From Pavlovales sp. CCMP2436 (Eukaryota; Haptophyta; Pavlovophyceae; Pavlovales), in NCBI GenBank assembly GCA_026770615.1, contig MU631568.1, positions 168,169-179,240 of the forward strand: DNA of 11,072 bases, read 5' to 3'. Shown here piece after piece: positions 1-8,800 of the stretch. A program made the translations under genes and the position numbers. Numbering within the stretch: the first letter of the stretch is position 1; the number at the start of each line of letters is the position of its first letter. The notes under the pieces were generated by a model. It searched no databases, had not been told where the DNA came from, and was given only the letters and a program-made list of their open reading frames with translations.

Positions 1-464
1 AAGCTCGTGCCCAGGACAGGGTATTCGGCCTCGCGCTGCCCGGCCCCCACCTAAACGGCCCGAACGCCAGCATCGGCCCGATCGAGGCCAAGCTCAACAC
101 CGTCAAACCGATCCGCGGGATCGTCATCGGCGCTTTTGGTGAGGTCAGCGCCGACACGCACTCGCTCGTCAAAGAAATCGCGGCGCAGGAAGGCCGCAAG
201 ATGTATGCGCTGATGGGCGTGAGTCCGATGGAGGCGGCCGCGCGCATCAAGAAGCAGCTCATCGACACGATCGGTACGATCGCGGCAAGCGGCCATGCGC
301 AGCTGATGCTCGCGCGCTTGAGCGCGCTGGCCCCGATCGCTGCCCAGCATGGGAACACGACAAACAGCAACCAGCAGATCATCTTCCTAAACGCCCTTGC
401 CCGGGCACACTACCGGAGATCCATCGGCACGCACGGTGGCGCCCAAGCCAGCGCAGCCGACTAA
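1..464 (+). CDS. 3' end of retrotransposon-like protein (5' partial)
   Basis: An open frame enters from the left edge (first full codon at 3) and ends with TAA at 462-464, giving about 153 residues with no start inside the window. The segment reading GPIEAKLNTVKPIRGIVIGA (about 81-140), followed by FGEVSADTHSLV, and later GHAQLMLARLSAL and ALARAHYRRSI, resembles from memory the C-terminal tail after the reverse transcriptase domain in non-LTR-type retroelement proteins of algae and dinoflagellates. No catalytic motif (such as a YxDD box) lies inside the window, so the assignment rests on this tail alone. The frame has even, non-repetitive amino-acid use, unlike the antisense frame at 51-350, and is the likelier coding strand. 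It could also be an unrelated host protein. There are no frameshifts in the visible part, so the copy may be fairly recent. Confidence 0.4.
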   Translation, partial: ARAQDRVFGLALPGPHLNGPNASIGPIEAKLNTVKPIRGIVIGAFGEVSADTHSLVKEIAAQEGRKMYALMGVSPMEAAARIKKQLIDTIGTIAASGHAQLMLARLSALAPIAAQHGNTTNSNQQIIFLNALARAHYRRSIGTHGGAQASAAD

Positions 465-800
465 GGCACGCAGCAGGCAATAGGCGACGCAGCGCTCAGA
501 CCAGCACAACATTCAGAACAGTCAGACGCCAGCTTGAATCCCTAGCCCAGAGAGTGGCAGCAATTATTATATTCCATCATTAGTCAGTGCACACAGTCAG
601 CGTACACAGTCCGAGCACCGCACAGTCACGGCAGATCTGCGCGCATGGCCTCGTTGCTGACACACAGGGGATCAGTGGATCTACCTGCGTGTTGAATCTG
701 CCGGATCAAAGATGGATGCAAATGCAATAATACTAGGCGTGCTGGCATGAAGTGCTGGCAACTAACGCCTGAGCGCTGCGCTGGCGCCTTCTACCGGACT
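465..800. other. non-coding stretch after the partial gene
   Basis: No convincing gene. It follows the TAA at 462-464 and could be the 3' untranslated region of a retroelement. No poly-A tail, clear target duplication or tandem repeat was seen before the probable transposon edge near 801. Confidence 0.4.
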
Positions 801-907
801 GTGAGTTTTGACCACGGACACGGACGGGAAAAGATTGTTACCCAAGTATTTCAGACGCCAACCCAAGTATTTCAACTTGGCTTGCAGGCTGAAAGAACTT
901 GGCTTGC
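801..907 (+). repeat. left terminal inverted repeat with subterminal direct repeats
   Basis: This degenerate repeat matches the reverse complement of 4484-4590. It contains two exact 14-bp copies of ACCCAAGTATTTCA at 840-853 and 861-874 (period 21) and two exact 12-bp copies of AACTTGGCTTGC at 874-885 and 896-907 (period 22). Short direct repeats spaced by two helical turns are a layout expected of transposase-binding sites. That role is inferred. Confidence 0.55.
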
Positions 908-1506
908 CGCCCGCAGTGGACGATGGCGGAAGCTTGGCCGGCGACAGCGGTGGATGGCGCGGAGGGCGGTTGCGGATCTTGGTCGGCGGCAGCTGTGGAG
1001 GGCGCACAGGGCGAGGACGAGGGCGCGGATGGCGCTCTCGGCAACAGTGGCGGAGGGCTCTGCTCGTTCAGCTCAGCGCAGAGCAGCGCCTACGCGGCGG
1101 CGGGGCCGAACGAGGGGGGCCGACAGGGTTGATCGCACGCGGCAGCTCACGTCGCAGGGCCGACGCGAAAGGCGGACGAGGAGGCTGGCCGGGAGACCGT
1201 CTTGCGAGGCCCAAGACGCTGCAGCGCGTCAGCTGCTCCGAGGAGTACAGACGACCCATGCTGGGTTGCGCGCGCTGCAGGAGATAGACTGTTGCGTTTG
1301 CTGCACGCGAGGCTGACGCTGCAGCCTCCACTTCGGTGTCAGAGGTCCATTTCCTAGCGCTAGGCCCGATAGGCCGCTAAGTAGCCGTAGGCCAAGTGCA
1401 GCCTACAAGCATGAAGTGTGATAAAGTGTTGAACTTGACTCACAGCCAGCGGACTGAAGCTACCAATACAACTAGCACGTGGCCTTAGCATAGCGACACA
1501 ATTTGA
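908..1506. other. GC-rich interior of the element without a recognised gene
   Basis: Several frames are open here on both strands only because the sequence is very GC-rich. Their translations are Arg/Gly/Ala-rich and match no family I recognise. The stretch lies between the left terminal repeat and the stop codon of the transposase-like gene, so it is best read as non-coding transposon interior or 3' flank of that gene. Confidence 0.4.
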
Positions 1507-2198
1507 CTAGATTACTCGCTGTGCCAGGTCCTGAGCAGCGGCGCCCCTCATCCCGAGGTCGCTGGCGTACGAGAGGGCTACGCAGAGCTCCTGCAGCGTG
1601 AGCTCCTCCTTGTCGTCCTCCGGGTCACTGTCGTCTTCGTAGCGGATCTCCCACAGGCCGTGCTTCTTGAGGCCCTTCCCATTGAGCTCACGGTAGCTCA
1701 TCACCTTGCCAACGTACACCTTCCCGGTCTCGCCAAAGAGCCTGGCCGTGGGGGGGGGGGGGGGGCAGACAGTCAGATACCTGGGGGGCTGGGGGGGGGG
1801 GAGGGGGGGGTTAGATACGGGGGTTGGGAGTCATCTGGCCGTGCGGTGCTTGTGCACGCAAATTGCGCCTTTCTTCTCGATGTGCGTCTCGAACCACTCA
1901 GGCTAGGCGTACTTCTCGGCGGCGGTGAATTTAACCCAGTCGAGAGGGCCGCCGAGGTTCTTCTTGGGGCGCCCTGGCAGCTTCTGCCCGGCGAGCTTCG
2001 TGACGAGGACGGCGAGGTCGATCGCTCAAACGGTGTCCGCGACTGCGCCGATGTGCGAGCAGAGGTTGCCGTTGTGCCAGAAGTGGCCGCAGGAGCACGT
2101 GAATTTCCACGACGGAAGCGGCTCGTCGGCATCCTCGTCACTGCCATCCGCGCCGATGCCGTTCAGCTTTGCGATCGTCAGCAGAAACGGGTTGGCAT

Positions 2199-2214
2199 GC
2201 TTTAATAATAAATT

Positions 2215-2258
<44 letters not shown>

Positions 2259-2674
2259 CAACAACAACACCAACAACAATAATAATAACAACAACAACAA
2301 AAATATTAACCATAACGATAACAACAAAGAATAACAACAAATAATAACAAATACAATGATAATAATGATAACAATCAGTATTTATCGCTATTACCTTAAG
2401 CTCGACGGGCTGCGCGGTGACGAGGTGGCAGCTGTGCGACTTCTTGAGAACCTTCTCCAGCGCGTCGATGTCCCCGCGGCATGCTGCCTGTTTAAGGGGG
2501 GGTGATGGTTGGTTCACATTGAAGCTGTTTAGGGTTGGGGCCAGGGCTGGGGGTATAGTTACCTTCGAGGGCTTGAGCGTGCCCGTGTACGTCTGCATGA
2601 AGGCCTTGGCGTGCTTGCACGTCACGTTGCCGATGCAGTCCGCGCCTGAGCCGGTGTTGATGATGAAGTGCCGC
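2199..2674. repeat. AAT/AAC microsatellite and flanking introns of the transposase-like gene
   Basis: The intron at 2394-2200 is almost entirely an imperfect AAT/AAC trinucleotide repeat on the plus strand (clearest at 2203-2350). On the coding strand this is a TTA/TTG-rich intron ending in TTATTAAAG before the next exon. The small intron 2562-2488 has a C-rich tract just before its CAG acceptor. The repeat explains the poly-Ile/Val and Thr/Asn reading frames here, which are not proteins. Confidence 0.8.
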
Positions 2675-3209
2675 TCACCTTCACAGAAATACAAACAAAT
2701 TCAAATTGAGACACGGTCGGACTAGGATTAATTAGAAGGATAACAATATAATAATAACAACGGACCCTAGCACGGTCAAAATACTCCCTGTAATAATATG
2801 AACAACAACAACGTAGTAATAATATTAATATTAATCGTGATATTATTATTAAGAAGAAGAAGAAGAAGAAGACGCAGAACATTATAATATTAATATTAGA
2901 ATTAATATCAACAACTAGCCCTTGCCGCCGCATCTCCTAAAATCATACAATAAGCAATAAAGCACTACCCTTAGTCATCAAGCCATTATCATAATCATCA
3001 TCATAAATAATAATAAACCCTAGCCCCAGTAACCCCCCCCCCCTGAAAAAATAATATCTAGCCCTTGTAAAAATAATATCTAACCATAATGCGAGCTATC
3101 TATCTCCTCCTCCGGCAGTTCGTAGTGCGGCTCCGCTACTAAGAGTAGCCTCTTTGCTTTGGGAGCAACCTCCCAACCCTAATAGTAGACCCAACCCGAA
3201 AACTCACAC
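2674..3209 (-). other. large intron (about 536 nt) of the transposase-like gene, AT-rich with simple repeats
   Basis: Between the exon ending at 3210 (donor GTGTGAG) and the exon starting at 2673 (acceptor ...GTGAG) lies AT-rich DNA with AAG, AAT and poly-C tracts (for example 2851-2870 and 3032-3043). No gene is seen. With this acceptor the frame continues in phase 0. An alternative donor two bases downstream would need another acceptor. Confidence 0.5.
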
Positions 3210-4483
3210 AGAGAGGATGACTTTCTGGACCTTGTGGCCGGCTTCGATGCCGTTCTGTGTGGGCATCACGTCAGGAATACCAGAGACCGAGAGGTGCCAG
3301 TTGCCCCAGGGCCCCTCGAAGTAGGTAGCCTCGAACCTCTTGGCAAACGCCGGCTCGACGAGAGCGTTGTCCCACACCTGTGACAAAATGGAGTCATGAG
3401 TGGGAAGGGGGGTTGGAGGGGGGGGGGGGGGGGGGCGGGGAAGGGGGGGGGGGGCGCAGGGCGTGGGGCGGGACCAGCCTTACCTTGTACGCCTTGATTT
3501 TAGACTTCGTGGGCACGCGAGAGAACTTGCCCGGGTTGCTCTTCAGGCCGTTTGGGCCGTAAGTCGTCGCGAGCGCGGTGTAGGTGTATTCGGGTCCTTT
3601 GCCCTGCGGGAGATGCAGAGAGATTGGAAAGAGATTGGGACATGGAGGTTAGCTGGACAAACACTGGGCATCACGCAAAGACTGGTGAACGCGAAGCGAT
3701 GGCAAGCATCGAACTAGCACCTGCTGCAGCATCGCGTCGATCTCGTCCTTAAACTCCGCGCTGAGGCCCTTGCCCTCGTATCTCTCGCGCGGTGTCTGCG
3801 CGTGGGGCTCCGGGCCGACTGACAACACCCACTCCGAGCCGACTGACTCCCGGACGTAGCGCACGCGAGCAGCAGTCACCCCAAGCAGCGCGGTACCGTG
3901 CAGTCGTTCTGCCCACCGTAATTGAGCGCCCAATCGGCGCCCTCGTAGGCCCCGGCGTAAGAGCTCATTTCCCCGGGCGTGGTTGTGCCGGAGAGCCGCT
4001 CCCGCTCCAACCACTTGTGGTTGTGCGCCCCTTTGATGCGGCCCCCGCCCCTGCTCCTCCGCCGCCCCCGCCGCTCCCTCCCTGCTCCCCCCCTGGTGAT
4101 CAGGCCACGTGTGCCCCTGCTCGTAGTCGTTATCCCAACCCCCACCTCCGTCGACATCGCTGCCACTGCCGCCATCGGTGCCACTGCCACCGCCGCCGCC
4201 GGCTTCCAACCCTGGCTACATCCTGCGGAATGGCAGCGTGCGGTTGATGCCTCCACTGCCAGGGCATGCAGATGCGAAAGCAGCTCAGTCTCGTCCGGCA
4301 GCTGGCGCCCGAATGGGCTGACGGGCCCCTAGTTGCTGGGAGAGCCAAACCCCGGGCCATCATCGCCGCCCTCCTCGCCGCCCTGGTCCTCGCTGCCCTC
4401 CCCGCCGCCGCAATACCCGCCGCCGTAGAACCATTAGAACAGCCCCATCTTTGCGCCTTCGCCAGTGCGAGCGAGCGCGCGTA

Positions 4484-4590
4484 GGCCAAATATTTCTGGC
4501 CTAGAACCCAAGTTGAAATCAAAATAATTGGGTTACAGGCCGAGAATACTTGGGTGTAAATTCAGACCCTCGTGTCTGGGCCAAAATCAC
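4484..4590 (-). repeat. right terminal inverted repeat
   Basis: Read on the minus strand from 4590 inward, this segment follows the same order of blocks as 801-907: GTGATTTTGG, ACCCAAGTATT (at 4555-4545), ACCCAATTATTTT, TTCAACTTGGGTT and TTTGGCC. Identity is partial with small indels, so the two ends have diverged. Its reverse orientation and its position just upstream of the transposase-like gene support a terminal inverted repeat. Confidence 0.5.
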
Positions 4591-5130
4591 GGATTAATAT
4601 TTTTTGCTAATTTCTGCCCATCGTGTTGCGTCGTCGCAGCATGCCTGACTCCGTTACGATACGATACATAAAACCAATGGAGTACATAGAACCTTATGAC
4701 GAGCGCGACAACGCCGGTAAGGCGAGCACGAACCTGAACTAACTTTCGGTGAGTCATTCACCCAAGGAATGCATAATATTTTCCACGTGCGCCAACTTAC
4801 ACCAATTCCAACATCGTCTACACTTCGCAAACCCAAGCGCAGAATTCTGGTCTTGGCCCGAATTTTGCTGGTCATCGCCAGATTTCATGACATCGATTCC
4901 GAGAAAGGTGTCAACTTGGGGAGCGCCGTAGCTGCAAAATTAAGCCCTATCCGTTCGTGGATATAAATGTGTGTAAATATCTCGAAATACGTCCGTCCCC
5001 TGACAGGTCTCCACCGGACCCAAGTGTTGAGAAAACACTCGGATCAAGGAATATGAAGGGGACATGCGCTTCAGGGGCACTAAGCCTCCTCCCCCCGCAA
5101 CGCCTAGCACATGTGCGTGCATCCGATCGT

Positions 5131-5151
5131 GGCCCTGCTCAATACAGGGCC
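5131..5151. other. stem-loop, 7-bp perfect arms
   Basis: GGCCCTG at 5131-5137 pairs with CAGGGCC at 5145-5151 around a seven-base loop. About 50 bases further, CACAA (5201-5205) pairs with TTGTG (5209-5213), extended by CGG/CCG beyond a small bulge. These could be part of a structured RNA or chance in GC-rich DNA. Confidence 0.4.
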
Positions 5152-5376
5152 GCCGGGTCTGCTTTGTCTCCGGTGTAGGGACCGGTATTCCGCACGGCGA
5201 CACAAGCGTTGTGCCGCACCTGGCACTGATCACCCAGCTCAAATCAGAAATGATTTTATTTGCCCTGCAGACCCGGGGGCCGGGAGCAGACCCTAGGAGC
5301 CGTCGCGCGCCTCATAGGCGAGCTGTGTGCCTTTCTTCCCCCAAAACCCGCCTCATCGCCCCCCGGACCCAGGTGC

Positions 5377-5443
5377 ACAAGGGTGCGACGGCCGCACCTT
5401 CACGCCTCAAGGGCGTCACGCCGAGCTCGGGGAGCACCCTTGT
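5377..5443. other. multi-branched inverted repeat (possible structured RNA)
   Basis: ACAAGGGTGC (5377-5386) pairs perfectly with GCACCCTTGT (5434-5443). The 47-base interior holds a second hairpin, ACGCC (5402-5406) with GGCGT (5412-5416), and a 10-bp palindrome CCGAGCTCGG (5421-5430). The left arm can alternatively fold locally as GGTGCG/CGCACC. Nested stems within 70 bases look like a small multi-branched RNA or a transposon end, but no known RNA family is recognised. Confidence 0.35.
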
Positions 5444-5898
5444 ACGCATCAGGCTAGTCGCTCGGACAGGACGACACGTTCATTCGAGAGTTTTTTGTTT
5501 GCACATTGAGTTATATTGAAGTTGTTAAAACTTAACTAACTTAAGTTAACTTACACCGAATTTAAAAGTATTCGGTATGAATCCTTAATGCATTATTGGC
5601 TCAGCACTGCTTAAATGGAGGTGTTAAATTACACATTTAATTGACGTCAGACTTCAGTCTAGGAAGTAGGGGTGGAAGAGGTGAAATTGGTCATGGTGTG
5701 AAGTCATAGCAGATGATGCCAAAGGTTCCCTCCTCCCCCATCTGCCCCCCCACCCCCCCTCCTCCCGAAGGCCAACAAGTGAACAACGCTCACGACCATC
5801 GTAAATAAGCAGATTAAAATTAATAAAAACTAGGAGGTTCTATGAGATTCGATGTCCGGTCTATTTATGAACGTACGTGTGGTGCAACAATGTGAGCC

Positions 5899-8800
5899 CT
5901 AGATCGCATTCACCGCCGCCTCCCCTCGGTCTCGAGCGCGTCCAGAGTCCGAGCCGAACACGGCACCGTCGCCGTCGCCATCTGCCCTAGGTTTGTCGTG
6001 CTGGCGCGGGTCGCGCGGCTCATCGCCGCTCTCGGCGGCCCCGTCGGCTGCACCGCCGTCGATAGGCTCGTCGGATCGCTCGTCGCCACCGTCCTGCAGG
6101 CCGATGCCGCCGCCATCCACAGGGCCGTCCCCGTCCCCGTCCACGCCGTCCCCTCCGCCACCGTCTCCGCCGCCACCACCGTCGCCGTCACCGCCGCCAC
6201 CACCCCCGTCCCTGCCTCCGCCGTCATCACCGTCCCCGTCCCCGCCGTCCCCTCCGCCACCGTCCCCGCCGCCACCACCGTCGCCATCCTCGCCGCTGCC
6301 TTCCCCGCCAGCGTGCGCGCGGCGCCGCTCCGCCTCAGCATGCGCTGCCGCCGTTGCAATTGCATTGGCCGCCTGCTGCACCTGTGCCGCCTCGGCCGCC
6401 GCCGCCTGCGCCTGCTTGAGCTTGAGGAGGTGGTCTGTGTCGCGAGAGATGGCGGCCTTTGTCTTCGCAGCGAGGGCCTGCGGAGCGGGCGGGTTCGGGC
6501 GGAGGGGGGGACCCGCGGGAATGGTTGGACGGTGCTGCCTGCACCGGGGCGCGGGCCTTATATAGCACGTGCCGCCGCCGCTGCTGCGCCTGCTGCTGTT
6601 GCTGCTGCCCGCGTCTCCCCGAGCTTCCCGTGTATTCGCGCGGGGGTTTGGTGGGGTCGGGTGGGTGCGTGCCTGTATCTGCTTCATGAGCGCAGCCTTC
6701 TCCTCCTTCGGCACATTCTTAAGCGTGCTCAGCTTCTGCAGCAAAGCCTGAGGGGGCCAGGTGGGGAGGGGAGAGGGGGGAGGGGAGAGAGGGGTGTGAG
6801 TTTGCGAGCTCAGTCTGCCGCAGCAAAGGAGGATGGGTCAGGTGGGGAGAGCGATGTGAGTGGGTGGTGTGTGTGGGTGATGTCAGATAGTGGTGTGAGT
6901 GGTGTGGGTGGGTGATGTCAGATAGTGGTGTGGGTGAGTGGTGTGGGCGACTTTCCTTTTGTTGCTCGACCTGCGCCTTGATCAGGTTGACTCCGCTGCC
7001 GCTCACCGGGCTCACCCCGCCGCTGTACCCCTCCCCCTCGTGCGCTCCCAAAGGCTGCTGCCACCGGCCGCCATTGCTGTACCGCGCATCGCCGCCGCCG
7101 CGAAAGTCTACGCTGTTGCTCCCATCTGCCGTGGCCGCCTGCCCCCGCCCACCGCCGCGCCCGCGCCCGCCGCCCGTTCCCCTGTGCTGCAGCAGCTGCT
7201 GCTGCTGCTGCTGCATTTGCTGCATTTGCTGCTCGTGCATCTGCTGCTGCATCTGCATCTGCATTTGCATCTGCATCTGCATCTGCTGCTGCTGCTGCTG
7301 TAGTTGCTGCTGCTGCACGTGGGCAGGCACATGCTGCTTGTGCGCGTAGCTGACGCGCGCCTGCGCCCCACATACTAGGTGCGTCTCGGTACGCACGGCG
7401 CTCGCAGCCTGCAGGGGGGGGGGTTCAGATGTTTCCAACCACCGGTAGCCAGTCAACCAGATAGCCAGAGGGGAGAGAGAGAGAGTTAGAAGAGAACAGT
7501 CAGCCAAAGATGCATCCAGTCGTCAGACAGACAGCCAGCAGCTGACAGGGACCAGAAAAAAAAAAAAAAAAAAAAATCACAGATCACGAAATCACAAATG
7601 ACAAAAACCAAATCACACACGCACACACACACGCACACAAATCACACACACACAAAATCACAAATCACAAATCAGATAAAAAATCACCTGCGCGGGCGAG
7701 GCGAAGAGGACCAGCGCGTCTCCGTGCGGGAGCAGCTTCACCTTGACCACCTCTCCGAACTGGCCGAAGTGCGCGCTCAGCGCGGGGACGCTCGAGGCCT
7801 CCGCGGGGAGCTTGCTCACGTAGATGTTGCACCCGCCGCCCCTGCCGCTCCCGCCGCTGCCCTGCTCGCACCCCGCGTGCGCGCCCGCCTCACCGCCGCC
7901 CGCGCCGCCCCACTCCCCCACACCCCCCCACGCGCCGCCGTTTGGTCCGACCTGAGCGCCCGCGTGCCACCCGCCCCCCCGCCCGTCGTTAGGGGGGGGC
8001 ATGCCGCCGCCCCCGCCCATGCCCGCGCACGCGTGCAGGGGGCCCATCTGCTGCTCCATCTGCTGCGCGTGCGCCAGCTCGCAGAAACCAAACGGCAGCG
8101 AGCCTTCCGCCACACCGGGCGGCAGCGAGGACTGGGCCCCCGGGTGCTGTCCGTGCGGCAGCACCGGCTGACAATGCCCCGGCCCCATCTGCATCCCACC
8201 TGCGCACCCATGCGGGCCGCAGCCACCCATGCAGCCGCCGCAACCAGGCCGCGCGCCCATGTGCGCATGCGCGCCGGGCACGAAGAAGCTAGCATCCATC
8301 CCACCCATCCCGCCCATCCCCAGACCCATGCCCCCCATTTCTGAACCCATCCCGCCCATTCCCGGACCTATTCCGAGCAGCTGGCCCTGCCCGTACGGAC
8401 CCCCCGGACCCATCGGACCTGATCCCGGGGGCCCAGGAGGGAAGCCGAACTGCCCGGCGCAGTACGCTATTATTATTAGGTGTAGTAGTAGTATTAGTAT
8501 TATGATTAGTATTATGATTAGTATTATTACTAGTACCTCTACGCATGGCATTTCCGTACACGCCCCCTGCAGCATCGGGTGTCACATAGGAGCTGGCGCA
8601 CACGTGAGGGCACGTGGGCTCGGGCGAGGGGTTGTGACCTGCTGGAGCCAGGTCTCTGTTCTTTGTAAAAACCTCGCCGGCGAGGTTTTCACAATAGCGA
8701 TATTTGATTCCGAATCAACATTCTATCAGTAGGGCGTGCACGTTAAAAGAACTATTACTATTATTAAAAAAGCACTCACCTGCGCCCCCACGCGCACCGC

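Larger units (their letters stand above)
1507..4310 (-). pseudogene. MULE-type transposase-like gene with SWIM zinc finger, multi-exon, decayed
   Basis: Minus-strand exons with matching phases can be traced: up to 3721, then 3603-3484 (40 aa), 3377-3210 (56 aa), 2673-2563 (37 aa), 2487-2395 (31 aa), 2199-1835 and 1741-1507. Donors are GT up to the sixth exon and acceptors are AG. Recognisable parts in order: GAHNHKWLERERLSG (a His-rich N-terminal segment, about 4040-3990); GPEPHAQTPRERYEGKGLSA (about 3815-3755); TYFEGPWGNWHLSV and PTQNGIEAGHKVQK (3377-3210), typical of the end of a MULE transposase core; a SWIM zinc finger, CSC then CSH with nine residues between (about 2105-2060); a basic LPGRPKKNLGGPL segment; and a C-terminal YVGKVMSY / GLWEIRYEDD / ELTLQELC module resembling a Tudor or chromo-barrel fold. 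Damage: in-frame TGA at 2028-2026, TAG at 1905-1903, no GT donor after 1835, and a frame change near 3900. An intact DDE core was not identified, and the N-terminal limit is a guess. A domesticated host gene is an alternative, but the stops argue against it. Confidence 0.62.
801..4590 (-). mobile_element. probable Mutator-like (MULE) DNA transposon, degenerate
   Basis: Two related segments of about 100 bp lie in opposite orientation at 801-907 and 4484-4590 and enclose a minus-strand gene with MULE transposase features (SWIM zinc finger and the PTQNGIEAGHKVQK segment). Both ends start with a GTGA-TTTTG-like sequence and carry an ACCCAAGTATT block followed about 21 bases inward by a second ACCCAA-TATT block, then an AACTTGG block. 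Long terminal inverted repeats are typical of MULEs. I could not find a 9-11 bp target duplication just outside 801 and 4590, so the exact ends are uncertain. The internal gene is damaged, so this copy is probably not autonomous. Confidence 0.55.
4591..5898. other. intergenic region, no convincing gene; structured centre
   Basis: Open frames exist around 4940-5520 on both strands, but none matches a family I know and amino-acid use is erratic. The outer parts (4600-5000 and 5500-5890) are AT-richer and featureless. The central part has several stem-loops described separately. The 3' end of the RBM26-like gene lies just right of 5898, so about 5700-5898 probably includes its 3' untranslated region on the minus strand. 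No clear AATAAA signal was found on that strand. Confidence 0.4.

Noticed and set aside
747..1331. Several overlapping open frames on both strands, Arg/Gly/Ala-rich
   Set aside because: Stops are rare in such GC-rich DNA. The translations match no family, and the left part is the transposon's terminal repeat.
1903..2028. Alternative genetic code (TGA and TAG read as amino acids)
   Set aside because: TAG ends the RBM26-like gene at a sensible place and TAA ends the left-edge gene. The transposase-like gene has other damage, so decay is simpler.
2026..2344. Frames coding poly-Ile/Val or Thr/Asn runs, resembling membrane segments
   Set aside because: They are translations of the AAT/AAC microsatellite within an intron.
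791..4600. Target-site duplication flanking the MULE
   Set aside because: No matching 9-11 bp pair was found next to 801 and 4590, so none is claimed.
4940..5242. 100-codon minus-strand frame with mixed composition
   Set aside because: No recognisable domain, no splice partners and strong stem-loops across it. Coding status cannot be supported.
5993..6915. Plus-strand Pro/Ser-rich frames of up to 305 codons
   Set aside because: They are antisense to the Gly/Asp-rich tail of the RBM26-like gene, whose exon phases and homology support the minus strand.
7612..7660. CA-rich tandem repeat as a possible CRISPR-like array
   Set aside because: It is a plain dinucleotide-type microsatellite in an intron, with no unique spacers.
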